64,000 nucleotides of DNA from Hyposmocoma kahamanoa (GCF_003589595.1 NW_020654242.1:617612-681611), one strand, 5' to 3'; positions 21,606 through 32,285 are shown, counted from the stretch's first letter. Notes: generated by a model from the sequence alone, not told the origin. Numbers and translations: made by a program.

Positions 21606-22099
21606 AAAATTTCAAAGTTGCAATGGGGGGTGCAACCAAAGAATATCTTGCAATGAAAGTGTTTTTAATACTACTCATCAATAAAGTAAATATAATAATA
21701 ATAATAAATCTCAAACTTACCACATGAAAACAAAACTGAAAACAGAGTGTAATTTCCCAGCTGTCAGTTTCTTCTCTAATTTTTTTTACCCACTTATTAA
21801 ATTCCGAAATTAATAATTTATTTATCATAATTTACCTCTAAATATCGTCTATTAATAAACTTATATTATTCCAAATAGCCTTTAAGAATACGATTATAGA
21901 GCGCATTTGCGACGCCTCTTTCTGGAACTGTGTAGGGTTTGAAAAAGTTAATATTGTTCTATAGTCACCACCTGAAAGTTGTCAGTTAATTACTCATTAA
22001 TGTTACTTAATTTTTCTCTCACTAACTACCTTCGTGGCTTCGGCCACCGTTCGCCCAGTTTTGTATGAAAAATGTATTTTTCTAGATACTGTACGGTCA
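21606..22099. other. unassigned spacer
   Basis: A short ATT/ATA microsatellite (about 21688-21708) and no other recognised feature. Confidence 0.4.
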
Positions 22100-22107
22100 T
22101 ATAGAAT

Positions 22108-22598
22108 CAACGAGTATATAACTAGAAATGGAGACGAAATGTCATTTAATTTGTTTGAAAACTATTCTGCCATATCATTACTGTGACAACTGCGCTGCGA
22201 TTGGCCAGCCCGAATTTGAAACAATTGACGAATGTCGTCAATTGTTTCACTTTAAACCGACCAGTTAACTTGAGCTTTGCTATAATGGACAAAAAGTGCA
22301 AAATTACATATTTAATATTTAATTACTGATGAAATGTAACTCCGTTTGTTTCATAATTAGATATTTTGCTGTTTTTCGCCACACCACCGAATGGTACAGC
22401 ACGTCATTGTTAGAGATATTACCTTTATAACAATAAATACAGAATATTTTTGGAATATACGAACACGTACAAACAGGTCAGTTGATGGCGCTGTCTATAT
22501 TTCAGTGCAAACGAGATTTTATATATTATATCACTGATGTATTACCAGGAATGTATGACCCTTATTTCGTCTCTCTATTTCTGATTATATTCTCGATG
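22108..22598 (+). mobile_element. TIR-D element copy 1
   Basis: 491 bp. Left end CAACGAGTATATAACTAGAA, right end TCTGATTATATTCTCGATG, forming inverted repeats of about 33 bp. Exact 8-bp duplication TATAGAAT at 22100-22107 and 22599-22606. Non-coding. Confidence 0.88.
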
Positions 22599-22635
22599 TA
22601 TAGAATATTTGAATATAACGTAAAATAGACTTTAT

Positions 22636-22760
22636 ACACTATGGAAACCTTGTATCGTGGGTGCCACGGTGACACATATAGACAACCACAAATTACATCC
22701 AAACTTACGAGGGAAATAAATGGAGTCGAAGCCAGGACCTCTGCGGCTACGGAGGAAGTT
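22636..22760 (-). repeat. SINE-A copy, decayed
   Basis: Body recognisable (GGAAACCTTGTATCG.. GACAACCACAAATTACA), head deleted to a short GGCTACGGAGGAAGTT. Confidence 0.65.
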
Positions 22761-23002
22761 ATAATTGGTTATTTGTAATTACGCACCCCGCAGCGTCGAA
22801 AAGCCGTAGAGAGCGCCACTGAATTTAAATAATTGATTTTAAGCATAAATTTTGGTGGCAAAGATCTTCCTTTCTTCGACTTGACAATCTTTCCACAAAT
22901 TAAATAAGAAGAATAAGAACTTTCTTATTAAATTGTCGGTTACAGTAATCATTGTGCCTTCAGCGTTAGATTGTTTTTTCAGCGTTTACAAGAGGTACAA
23001 AC

Positions 23003-23075
23003 TGCCTCCGTAGCCGAACAGTTATATGCTGGTCAGCCACGCTGAGCGTCGGGTTCGTTTCCCGGGCCGGGAGGA
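23003..23075 (+). repeat. SINE-A head fragment
   Basis: CTGCCTCCGTAGCCGAACAG.. TTCGTTTCCCGGGCCGGGA, head only. Confidence 0.75.
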
Positions 23076-23082
23076 ATACTCT

Positions 23083-23525
23083 TTACAGCCTATACATAAC
23101 ATTTGCTGTGCCACTCGGAGCTTTAAACCGCAAAGATCTTAGAGCCACTGCCGCTGTACCTGTCACTCTGAGACACATTTAACTGCCTCTGTGGCCTAAC
23201 GGTTACCATGCCGGACTGCCACGCAGAGGTCCCAGGTTCGATTCCCGGGCCGGGAGAAATATTTGTATGACCTACATTTGTTTCTCTCGTGAGTTTGGGT
23301 GTAATTTGTGGTTGTCTATATGTGTGTCCATGGCACCCGCGACACAGGGTTTCCCTAGTGCGGGGCTATGTTGAGTGTGTGTGTTATTATTGAGTGTGTG
23401 TGTTATATGTTGACTAGTCCCATGTGCCTGTAATTTCACTAACACCCTTACACTTCCAGATCGCAGTAATGCTCACATTACAGCCTGGCGGCAGAAATAG
23501 ATAAGGTAGCAGTACTTCCCTGTTT
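23083..23525 (+). repeat. Rep-F copy split by SINE-A
   Basis: First part ends ..GTCACTCTGAGACACATTTAA at 23182; second part resumes TGTTGACTAGTCCCATGTGC near 23412 and runs to GGTAGCAGTACTTCCC. The two join in frame with the Rep-F consensus. Confidence 0.75.
23183..23409 (+). mobile_element. SINE-A copy, full length
   Basis: Head CTGCCTCTGTGGCCTAACGG and B box AGGTTCGATTCCCGGG, body through GTTTCCCTAGTGCGGGGCTA, ending in GTGTGTTATTATTG and a duplicated GTGTGTGTTAT tail. Nested in Rep-F. Confidence 0.9.
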
Positions 23526-23882
23526 CATCAAGTACGTATATTATTTATGAGACTTAATGTGTTAAAAGCACTTTTGACATGCATTCAGGAATTATAAAGT
23601 AATTTCCATAACTTTGTAACAGTGAAAGTGAAATTATTGATTTTCCCCAAATTGTCTATTCTGGCAGTTTCCAAGAACGCCAGGTCAATTTGTGTAATTA
23701 CAGAATACGTGTGTGTGCTGTGTTTTGTAAATTGGTTTAAATTAATGTTGTACGTGGCAGTACAAATGGCGTTGAAATTTAATAAATATTTATCGTTTTC
23801 ATGTGGATAAGGAAATGGCATTATTAATCAAAATCTTATAAAGACTCATTATTCAGGAGATGGCAAAACTTTCAACTTATTT

Positions 23883-24168
23883 CATTGACTTACAAATAAA
23901 TGGACGACGGGTCTAATACAAAAACCACGAAAAAAATGTCCCAAGTCAACCTATTTAAACGTAGTGACATGTAAAGGAATATGAAAAAGCTAAAACGTTA
24001 GATTTAAATTGTAATGTCATCGCAGTACTGTCTAATTTTGCTTGCTTCGCTGTCAGTCGAACAAACGAAGACTAAAGCGTGAATGACGCTCTGTACACGA
24101 TTTTAACGCCCTATAAGTTCGGACACTTTTTAGCGCGGACCCGACGTCCATACAATTGTAAGTCAATG
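23883..24168. mobile_element. hAT-M MITE copy 4
   Basis: 286 bp with intact inverted ends but the flanks (ACTTATTT left, GGTAAAAG right) do not match, unlike the other eight copies. Confidence 0.85.
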
Positions 24169-24510
24169 GGTAAAAGCTAGTATGTGAATATGAAGGAAAT
24201 GTTAATGTGAAATTAGCCTGCAAAATTTGTATATACAATAAATTTTTTGCATTTCAGTAACTTTGTGTTTTAACATACGAGTTTGAGTAAAAGAAATTAA
24301 TATTTTTAACGCAAAAGTAGGGAAGTTACGAGTTTGAGCCTTTGTCTCTATGTTTCGTGCCAAAATCTTCCGCGGAAGTCTCGCGAATGTTTAAGGAAGC
24401 TCGAGCATTACGCGGAAGATTATTGCTCGTATGTAAAGTTTATTATGCTAAGTACAATATTGTTACAAAAATTTACTTCCACTCGTGCAGCGTGCGATTT
24501 TTTGCGACTG

Positions 24511-24870
24511 CGGTCGCATCGACTCGCTGCGACTTGTTTAAACATGTAGAACTAAATGGCTAGTGTAGCGTGCCCGCGACCGGCGACCAACTTCGCTTGC
24601 AACTACTTCTAGATGATCAATTAATGTTCCTATTATGATTAGACTATAATATAAGTAATTAAAATTATAGTAATGGACCAAGATAGGTTAATTAATGCAG
24701 TTCGTATTCGTCAGAGAATAGTAATTGCATTCATAATAAATCTCCTTCTTCTTATTGGAATGGACCCGCAAAAAAAAAATCCAACGAAAAAAGTTAAAGT
24801 GTTACGTCGCTAGTCGCCCGAATGCTGACTGTATTTCGTCGTTAGAAGTCGTTGCGAGTCGATGCGATCG
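24511..24870. mobile_element. possible element with GC-rich inverted arms
   Basis: CGGTCGCATCGACTCGCTGC at 24511 is the near-complement of the segment ending GCGAGTCGATGCGATCG at 24870 (25 bp, 3 mismatches). The sequence between is unassigned; ATGGACCAAGATAGGTTAAT at 24673 opens a 40-codon frame without recognised domains. Confidence 0.4.
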
Positions 24871-24978
24871 TGACATACCGCCGGCACGTTACACGAGCCC
24901 TTGCGGGTCCCATGGACCACGGGTTAAGAAACCCTGTCTTAACATATATAATTTTAGAATCGTTTCTTAAATAATATA

Positions 24979-25217
24979 ATCTCAGTACAGAGTACTAAAA
25001 AAACCGACCTCAAAAGTACGTGAAATTGCATCTATTTGCTAAGTTTGATTGAAATATCCTTTAATTCGCCACAGGACTTGACACTGGAGATAATAAAAAT
25101 TGGTTCTCACTACTCAAAGTATATTGAGAGACAAACGCCTTGAATTGAAGAAATAGTAAAATCAACCATTAAAATAATTGCCCCTTAGTAAAATTTAGGC
25201 GCTATTTATAAAAATGA
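24979..25217 (+). repeat. Rep-C copy, 3' truncated
   Basis: AATCTCAGTACAGAGTACTA to GGCGCTATTTATAAAAATGA, lacking the GAAGTCGG end. Confidence 0.8.
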
Positions 25218-26109
25218 AATATTTGTAGTTTTTTTAATTGTTTCGAATTTTGACATAACCATAGTACCTACAAAGGTTTAGTTACTTTCTTCCATCCTTT
25301 ATGGTATAGGTCCTTAGTTCCCAAAGTGGTCCAGGTGGACCCCTAGGGGTCCACGGGAGACTACGTTGATGTGACAAAAAATAAGGGTTCACAATTCTTA
25401 AGCAGGCGTCCACGAAAATGCATCTGCTTTCGATAGTGAAGAACTAAAATGTTGGCTTGACTTTACCTATCAATACAGGCAGATAATATTTTAAGTAGCT
25501 TAGCGACTGTTACTTGTAAAAACTTGCATATTCCGTATTCAGTACGTGTGAATTCTCACTGTTTTTTCGAGAACTTTTTATTTGTGGTTGGAGCCCAGCA
25601 ATTTGCGTAGTTAGATCTAATCTTCACATTTTTTGTCGAGTTTTGGGAATATGGTAGAAATGTAGCTGCAGTGGGTCCACCGGAACCAGCCAAATTTTGA
25701 ATGTGGTCTATGAGAAAAAAAGTCTGGGAACCTCTGATATAGGTGATTAAATAAACGTCAAACTTCAGTTGTCACTTTCAAGTAAGTCAAACGTACAAAC
25801 GGCATCGGGTTAACCGGTCAAATACAATATTTAGTCGTGAGTTTCATATATCGTATTACCGCCAATACTTTTTAATTTAGTCGCATGTTATTAGCTATCT
25901 TTTTAAAGGCTTCGAACTCCTCGATTTTTAGGTGTTTTCCGTTGTGATATGTGATATTTGACATCTTTATTTAAATATTTAATCCATGCCGTTTAGATTT
26001 AAGTATTTATAACTGAAAATATTATCATATAATATTTGGAACCATTCTGAAAAACTTCATTATAATTTTACATTATTTTGCCTCATACCTTTATAGTATA
26101 TGTACTTAC
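25218..26109. other. unassigned, likely intron sequence
   Basis: No repeat family recognised. It lies immediately downstream of the host exon on the minus strand, so it should be intron. Confidence 0.45.
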
Positions 26110-26228
26110 TTGATAAAACAGCTGGTATTCAGTATCAGTCAATCTGAGAGCCACTTCTTCTGGAAAATGCAGCAGTGTCTTCAGTGCCGCTAGCTCTTCG
26201 TAGCTGTTCTCATCGGATATTGTGGAAC
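26110..26228 (-). CDS. host gene exon, RasGEF-like protein (partial)
   Basis: On the minus strand an AG (26230-26229, context CTTCCAG) is followed by 119 bp and a consensus donor GTAAGT at 26109-26104. In the only open frame the first two bases complete a codon from the previous exon and 39 codons follow exactly, ending in phase 0. The peptide begins STISDENSYEELAALKTLLH and continues FPEEVALRLTDTEYQLFYQ. The pattern A-x-x-L-T-x-x-E-x-x-L-F-x-x-V is like the beginning of a RasGEF (CDC25-type) catalytic domain, which loads GTP on Ras-family GTPases; this family call is an inference from the pattern only. The exon has balanced codon use and no repeat copy elsewhere here. It fits the phase of the exon at 41160-41467, so it probably encodes residues 22-61 of that protein. 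The next exon downstream was not found. Confidence 0.75.
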
Positions 26229-26269
26229 CTGGAAGACACATATTAATGTATTAATGTTAAATAATTAAG

Positions 26270-26944
26270 TGACGGGACATATAAGTCGTGCGCCCGTCCC
26301 CTTGAGACATAAGTTGACATGTGCCTGTAACACATCGAGTATATAACCAGAAATAGAGACGAAATGCCATTTAATTTGGTTGAAAACTATTCTGCCATAT
26401 CATTACTGTGACAACTCCGCTCCGATTGGCCAACCCGAATTCGAAAAAATTGACGGGTGTCGTCAACTGTTTCACTTCAAATCGACCAGTTAACTTGAGC
26501 TCTGCTATAATGGACGAAAATTGAAAAATTACATATTTAATTACCGATTAAATTTGATTCCGTTTGTTCTGTAATTAGATGTTTTTCTGTTTATTCCCAC
26601 ACCAGCGAATGCAATAGCGCGTCATTGTTAGAGATATTATCTTTATTACAATAAATACAGAATATTTTTTGGAATATACGGAGACGTACACACAGGTCAG
26701 TTGTTGGCGGTTGTTCATATTTCAGTGCAAACTAGAATTGATATTTATAAGTGTTGTATCACTGATGAGTTACCATGAATGTATGGCTCTTATTTCGTTT
26801 CTATTTCTGGTTATATACTCGATGCTCACGGCCATACAAGCAAAGCATACAACACAGCACCTCTAAGTACTGCTTGGCGGCAGAAATAGACAAGGCGGCA
26901 GTACTTCTCTGAATCAACTCTTTCACAAGGAGGCTCAGCTGCTA
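26270..26944 (+). repeat. Rep-F copy split by TIR-D
   Basis: Left part GTGACGGGACATATAAGTCG.. TGACATGTGCCTGTAACA; right part from 26825 to GCTTGGCGGCAGAAATAGAC and CTTTCACAAGGAGGCTC. Confidence 0.75.
26333..26824 (+). mobile_element. TIR-D element copy 2
   Basis: 492 bp, perfect-looking ends CATCGAGTATATAACCAGAA/ TTCTGGTTATATACTCGATG. The flanks CTGTAACA and CTCACGGC do not form a duplication, perhaps through host decay. Confidence 0.85.
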
Positions 26945-26972
26945 CGAAGAAAATTATTTTCTAATGAAACCT

Positions 26973-27149
26973 CCTCTGCCGTCGTGTGCGAACGGTTACC
27001 ACGCTTGACTACCACGCAGAGGTCTCGGGTTCGATTTCCAGGCCCGAAGAAATATTTGTAAAGCCTACATCTATTTCTCTAGTGAGTTTGAGTGTAATTT
27101 ATGGTTGTCTATGTATGTGTCTATGGCTCCCGCGACACAGGTTTCCCTA
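26973..27149 (+). repeat. SINE-A copy
   Basis: CTCCTCTGCCGTCGTGTGCG head (one insertion), GGGTTCGATTTCCAGG B box, body to CGACACAGGTTTCCCT. Confidence 0.85.
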
Positions 27150-27904
27150 ATAAATAGTAGTATTTCCTATGAGTGTAAAAAAAAACCTAAAAAAGGTTTT
27201 TTTCTGCAAAAACTTTGCTTTTATTTACTAACATATTTTGCGAACTTAGTTACTAAATACGATGCAGTAGCAGTCTGCTATGCAAGAGTTCAGAGTTAAC
27301 TATTCTTCACTAAATGAGATACGGCATTTTTAACTCAGTTCCCAGCATCCCCGTTTAACTATTTAAATGAAGCTTTTAACGTGAAACTCTCTCGGAGAAA
27401 AGTTTATATTGTATGTACGGCATTGATATTCTACGTTTAAAGTATATAGATATACATAAGATATGTTTTGAACATCTATAGTCTGTCGTTTTTGAAGACG
27501 GAGTAAAATGATATTTTGTAAGATTGCCAGTTTTCATAAAATTTTAAATAGTCATGTAGTTGATATTGACAGTTTTATCGATAAATTGCGAAAGTAGGTG
27601 AAATTAGTTCTGAATTGTGAAAGTTACGACGTTGTAACGATTATTAATTTCGTTATTGCCTTCTTCATTCTTATTTTGACAGCTGGCGTATTAGTATCGG
27701 ATTTGATTTTTTTATCTGTATTGAATTAAAATGGAAAACTTTAAAATATGTTTCCTCTTTATCTTTTTCATAAACATAGTTCTAAGTACAGTGTATTTAA
27801 GTATGAAATTACAAAAATTGACAATTTAAATTAACTTGGTAATTAGATATATAACTAATGACATGAATTAAAAACAAATGCAGCTATTTTTTTCATTCAT
27901 TCAT

Positions 27905-28088
27905 TGCTGACGCGTCGCGCCGGGCGCGACTCGCTACAGCGTGGCCGATCGTGCATCATGGACAGTTCAGCTGACCGATGCCGGCGCGAGCGGCGCAGGC
28001 GACGGCGGGCGTGAGGTGCGCGCGCGACACGCGCCGTGAGCGGAGATGAGACTATAAAAGGCCGCTAGCCGGACCGAGCGATACCGAA
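27905..28088 (+). promoter_or_regulatory. GC-rich promoter-like block
   Basis: About 180 bp of strongly CpG-rich DNA in an AT-rich window, with ACTATAAAAGG (TATA-like) at 28050-28060. It stops abruptly at the Jockey fragment. It may be part of an LTR (U3/R) cut by the Jockey insertion, because an AATAAACG signal occurs beyond the Jockey copy near 28917. The function is unproven. Confidence 0.4.
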
Positions 28089-28508
28089 CTTATACACCGC
28101 CTGCAGGCTCTCCAAAATAGATTCATTCGCAACGCGACGGGTGCCCCGTGGTACCTGCGCAACGCTAACCTCCACATAGATTTACGGCTCACCACAGTAG
28201 CCCAATTCATGAAACAGGCAACGAGGAAATACTTCGACTCTGCTCCTCACCACCCCAACCCCCTCGTGGTGGCTGCATCCAACTACGACCCCCTCAGGGA
28301 ACACCCCCACCGCGTACGTAGGACCCGTCGGCCAAGGGAAGTCCTCAACGACCCTGACGACCCTATTACTCTCGCCACTTTGAAGGTCAACCAGGTCGCT
28401 AGTCAGTCCCGTCTCTCACGCACCAACCGTCCTCGACGGCGAGGGCGCAGAGCCCCTCATTTCAGCATGTATAGTGGTAGATTCTGTCCCATAGCACGCC
28501 CCTTGTGA
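28086..28508 (+). pseudogene. Jockey reverse transcriptase C-terminus (5' truncated)
   Basis: Open to the stop at 28506-28508. It includes LQALQNRFIRNATGAPWYLR, NANLHIDLRL, then FDSAPHHPNPLVVAASNYDP and RRTRRPREVLNDP, the standard end of insect Jockey reverse transcriptases (RT thumb and tail). The catalytic YxDD region is absent because the copy is 5' truncated. The long 3' UTR runs to about 28860, and a second copy of part of it is at 30898-30975. No frameshift in this part, so the insertion is relatively young. Confidence 0.85.
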
Positions 28509-28860
28509 CGGAAGTCTTCAGTAGCGCCCTGAGCCGAGGTCCGTGCCCACTTAGGCGCCCATCAAAAAAGAGCGATACACTCGCTGGAGGAGCTTACTAC
28601 GGTAAGAACCTCCATCGGGTGAGGGGCTGTTGGAGAGTAATTGCAGCGCGTGACCAAGGTGTGCTCAAACCGTGCGAATTGCTCGTCTTCGGTCCCCCGA
28701 AGGGACTATCCTCCCCCGTCAATCTCCTGTGTTGGGGGAACAAGTGCTGCGCGTAACCTAGGTGTGTCCAGGCCGCGCGAATTGTTCACCCTTCAACCCC
28801 GTAAACCTACCCTTTAGCTCAATGCCGCCACTAGATTAGTAAGGGTAGTAACCCCGCGTG
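28509..28860 (+). repeat. Jockey 3' UTR
   Basis: GC-rich, begins GGAAGTCTTCAGTAGCGCCC, shared with 30898-30975. A GTGCTGCGCG/TTGCAGCGCG-like direct repeat is visible (28640 and 28746). Confidence 0.65.
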
Positions 28861-29157
28861 GTTCATGTAATAGTATACTTAAAAAGGTGCATTTATTATT
28901 TATTGTAAATCGATCAATAAACGATCAATGTTAAAACTTGGTGTTGGTTTCCTTCGTTAGTTGTAGAATTGGATAAATTCCTGTAGGTAACAATAGTGTG
29001 CTTGTCCCGACCGCACTTCGGGAATATGCTACATTACACATTTATGCAAACAATGTTAGTACAGGCATTACACAGGTAATTACTAAGTGCAAACATACCC
29101 CGTTGAGATGTAGCACATTAATAGCACTCTCGAATAATTAACAAAAAACAGAACATA

Positions 29158-29392
29158 AATTCTACGGTCGGTGGACTAAAGCACATAAGTCAAAATTCAA
29201 CATCATTCATTTAAATGAACACATCTAGCGGCTAAAGCACGTAAGGCAAATTCATCTGTTACTTCATAAATTCTCTTGTGTCATTCTCTTTACAACTCCC
29301 AACACTATAAATAGCACAAAAAATATATAATTATATATTAACAAATGTAACACTTGTTTGACTTATGTGCTTTGTACGTCGACCCTAGAATT
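29158..29392. mobile_element. 235-bp MITE-like inverted repeat element
   Basis: Left AATTCTACGGTCGGTGGACT.. AAAGCACATAAGTCAAA; right end is the near-complement at 29357-29392, with 17 bp (AAAGCACATAAGTCAAA) exact. The AAAGCAC motif is repeated once more inside near 29234. Confidence 0.55.
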
Positions 29393-29993
29393 GAAGAATC
29401 CTAAAATGTACAAATTACGTTTTGAAAGAGTTGAAGCTTTCATAACTTCTTTTACATCATCTTATAGGAGAATCCATGAAGTCTCTCACACTGTAATAGC
29501 GCCCTTTTATTGTCATTTACATTTCTGTATTCTAAAGGAAATCTGGTATTTTATTATAAATTAATATACATCTATAGGTCGGGTTTTGTCTAAACTATAC
29601 TACTACTGTAGTACTAATTTTGTATTTAAATGTTTTCTAACAAATGACTGTTTCTAATATGTAAATAGACGGAAGAGTTAGAATTTTGTCAGCTATAAAT
29701 TGCGGCGTGCTTCTGTCTCTTGTATGTTGTTTACGATGCGCAAGTACTTCTATTGTAAGGTGAGTAGATTAATTATATATTCTATAAGCGTGACCAATGT
29801 TCAATCAATGGTTGATAGAATATTTATCGACTACAATCACTATCTACTCGCAAGCGGGCAACACTTTTGCGCAATGAACAGCAATTTTACTCCGTCTGCA
29901 AAAAAGATAGACTACAAGGGTGAAGTCAGACGAACGTAATTTTGTTAGTTGTGAGTTGCGTTGTTTGAGTTGCCTAATTTCAACTACATTCGG
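29393..29993. other. unassigned sequence
   Basis: Includes ATGCGCAAGTACTTCTATTG followed by AAGGTGAGTAG at 29734-29766, which looks like a start codon with a splice donor, but nothing else supports an exon. Confidence 0.3.
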
Positions 29994-30001
29994 TTTCATA
30001 C

Positions 30002-30445
30002 ATCGAGTATATAACCAGAAATAGAGACGAAATAAGGGCCATACATTCCTGGTAACACATCAGTGATATATCACTTATAAATATCAACTCTCGTTTGCAC
30101 TGAAATGTAGACAGCGCCAACAACTGACCTGTGTGTACGTCTCCGTATATTCCAAAAAATATTCTGTATTTATAAAGATAATATCTCTAACAATGCCGTG
30201 CTGTTCTATTCGGTGGTGTGGGAAAAACAGCAAAATATCTAATTACAAAACAAACGGAAATACATTTCATCGGTAATTAAATATGAAATAAACTCCAGTT
30301 AAACTGGTCATTTTGAAGTAAAACAATTTGACGACACCCGTCAATTGTTTCGAACTCGGGCTGGCCAATCGGAGCGTAGTTGTCACAGTAATGATATGGC
30401 AGAATAGTTTGAAACAAATTAAATGGCATTTCGTCTATATTTCTG
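30002..30445 (-). mobile_element. TIR-D element copy 3, one end cut
   Basis: Intact end CATCGAGTATATAACCAGAA at 30002; the other end stops at ..ATATTTCTG. The 8-bp duplication GTTTCATA is still exact at 29994-30001 and 30446-30453, so about 15 bp of one terminus were lost at or after insertion. Confidence 0.85.
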
Positions 30446-30453
30446 GTTTCATA

Positions 30454-30897
30454 TAATGAAAGCCCGGTTTGTTCCACACAACGACTCAAAATGAGTTGTC
30501 TGCCGACTCACGCGCGTAATTACAACTGAATTGCGGTCGCACCGTGCAACGTGCTGGTGCGTGTAGAGAAAGGGATGAGTGAAGTGGTCACCTTGGTATT
30601 GGATGTGCGTAAGTAAAAATGGTTTCTTCCTCCATTGCACTGTATGACACAAACACCCCATACAAACGCATAAAAACAATTGAATCAATTTCTCAAATAA
30701 CTCAAAAGATCTCGAATAAGTGAAAACAAAAACTGTAACAAACTTATTTTATACCATATGCTTAACTTTGTTTGTATATGTAGTCCCGAAGATTACCGCT
30801 AGATGGCATAGGCATAAAAAACACGATTTCTGGATCGCAGTGTTAAGATTTTCTCTCGAATGATGATTACTGTAACACATTTTTTATGTGATGACTT
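30454..30897. other. unassigned spacer
   Basis: No recognised family. Confidence 0.4.
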
Positions 30898-30975
30898 CTC
30901 TCCTATAGCACGCCATTGTGGCGGAAGTCTTCAGTAGTGCACTGCGCCGAGGTACGTGCCCACTTGGGCGCCCTC
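30898..30975 (+). repeat. Jockey 3' UTR fragment
   Basis: CCTATAGCACGCCATTGTGG.. GAGGTACGTGCCCACTTGGG, matches 28487-28560. Confidence 0.7.
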
Positions 30976-31084
30976 AGACCCGCTACTTAGTTTTGAGTTT
31001 ATTTTAGGTGTTATGAGTCTTCAGCTCACCCTCTTTTCTGGTGGCGCAAGTCAAGGCCATCAGCGGCCAACTGCAAAACATCAT

Positions 31085-31247
31085 TCACAAAAAAAAAATA
31101 TATGGAGAATACCCAGACCTCAGTTCGTCAATCCAGGAGTTGGGAACTATTATCCGGACCTTCTGACATCAAAGTACGCTCATGAAACTGTATTGCGCCT
31201 CATATAGGATGTAAGTCGAGTGGCAACAACTGCCCGGACCTTCGGCA
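31085..31247 (-). repeat. GGTCCGGG repeat, second copy
   Basis: On the minus strand: GAAGGTCCGGGCAGTTGTTG, then about 70 bp later CAGAAGGTCCGGATAATAGT, the same layout as 14288-14480. Cut by the assembly gap. Confidence 0.5.
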
Positions 31248-31248
31248 T

Positions 31249-31258
31249 NNNNNNNNNN
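31249..31258. other. assembly gap, 10 N
   Basis: Ten ambiguous bases. Confidence 1.
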
Positions 31259-31331
31259 AGAAGAATTCTAAATTTCACAGGTACATCATTTGTTTCACGA
31301 ACTACATCGTATTACTTTTATAACTTTCATG

Positions 31332-31617
31332 CATTGACTTACAAATAAATGGACGACGGGTCTAATACAAAAACCACGAAAAAAATGTCCCAAGTCAACA
31401 TATTTAAACGTAGTGACATGTAAAGGAATATGAAAAAGCTAAAACGTTGAATTTAAATTGTAATGTCATCGCAGTGCTGTCTAATTTTGCTTGCTTCGCT
31501 GTCAGTCGAACAAACGAAGACTAAAGCGTGAATGACGCTCTGTACACGATTTTGACGCCCTATAAGTTCGGACACTTTTTAGCGCCGACCCGACGTCCAT
31601 GTAATTGTAAGTCAATG
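31332..31617. mobile_element. hAT-M MITE copy 5
   Basis: 286 bp with exact 8-bp duplication CTTTCATG at 31324-31331 and 31618-31625. Confidence 0.95.
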
Positions 31618-31690
31618 CTTTCATGTGTTATTTTGGTGTTTTTGGTACTTTCATATGCATCGAGTATATAACCAGAAATAGAGACGAAAT

Positions 31691-31960
31691 ATCATTATAG
31701 TAGTTTATGTGACTGTTACATAATGAAAGGCATTAAAATACGAGTGTGGGTTTATCATAAAACAACACACGAGTGTTTTAATGCCTAATTATGTACACTT
31801 ATATACACTGCTTTATCTACTACGTTCGAAATTTGAAATGCAATAATAACATTTTCACAGACAAGAAATTTATTCTAACAAAACAATTTATCTTTATGCT
31901 GGTCGTAATTTGCGGTTTTTGAACACATCATAGAGTGTTTATGATATGATATGTGTGGAG
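31691..31960. repeat. insertion shared with 45141-45585
   Basis: GTAGTTTATGTGACTGTTAC, CACGAGTGTTTTAATGCC, AATTTGCGGTTTTTGAACAC appear in opposite orientation near 45141-45585. Contains a hairpin around CACACGAGTG. Unassigned family. Confidence 0.5.
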
Positions 31961-32285
31961 ACAAAATTTCTTTGAAAACTATTCTGCCATATCATTACTG
32001 TAACAACTACGATCCGATTGGCCAGTCCGAATTCGAAACAATTGACGGGTGTCGTCAATTGTTTCACTTCAACCCGACCAGTTAACTTGAGCTTTGCTAT
32101 AATGGACGAAACTTGCATAATTGCTTGAATATTTAATTACCAATGACATTTAATTCCTTTTGTTTTGTAATTAGATGTTTTGCTGTTTTTCCCCACATCA
32201 TCGAATGTGACACCACGCCATTGCTAGATTATTATCTTTATTACAATAAATACCGAATGTATTTGGAATATATGGAGACATACAT

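Larger units (their letters stand above)
27481..29912. mobile_element. TA-flanked TIR element, 2.4 kb, with nested insertions
   Basis: Left end GTCTGTCGTTTTTGAAGACG (27481) and right end ending AAAAAGATAGAC (29912) form about 30-bp inverted repeats sharing GACGGAGTAAAAT. TA lies directly outside both (27479-27480, 29913-29914), suggesting a Tc1/mariner-type element. The interior holds a GC-rich block, a Jockey 3' end and a small MITE, but no transposase, so it is non-autonomous or gutted. Confidence 0.55.

Noticed and set aside
23183..23260. Possible genuine tRNA gene with good A and B boxes
   Set aside because: Head of SINE-A, repeated at more than ten loci with the same 3' body.
28209..28508. 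Stand-alone small arginine-rich protein gene
   Set aside because: Upstream codons in the same frame extend it into a Jockey reverse-transcriptase C-terminus.
29734..29766. ATG followed by eight codons and a GTGAGT donor
   Set aside because: No downstream exon, and the region lies inside a TIR element.
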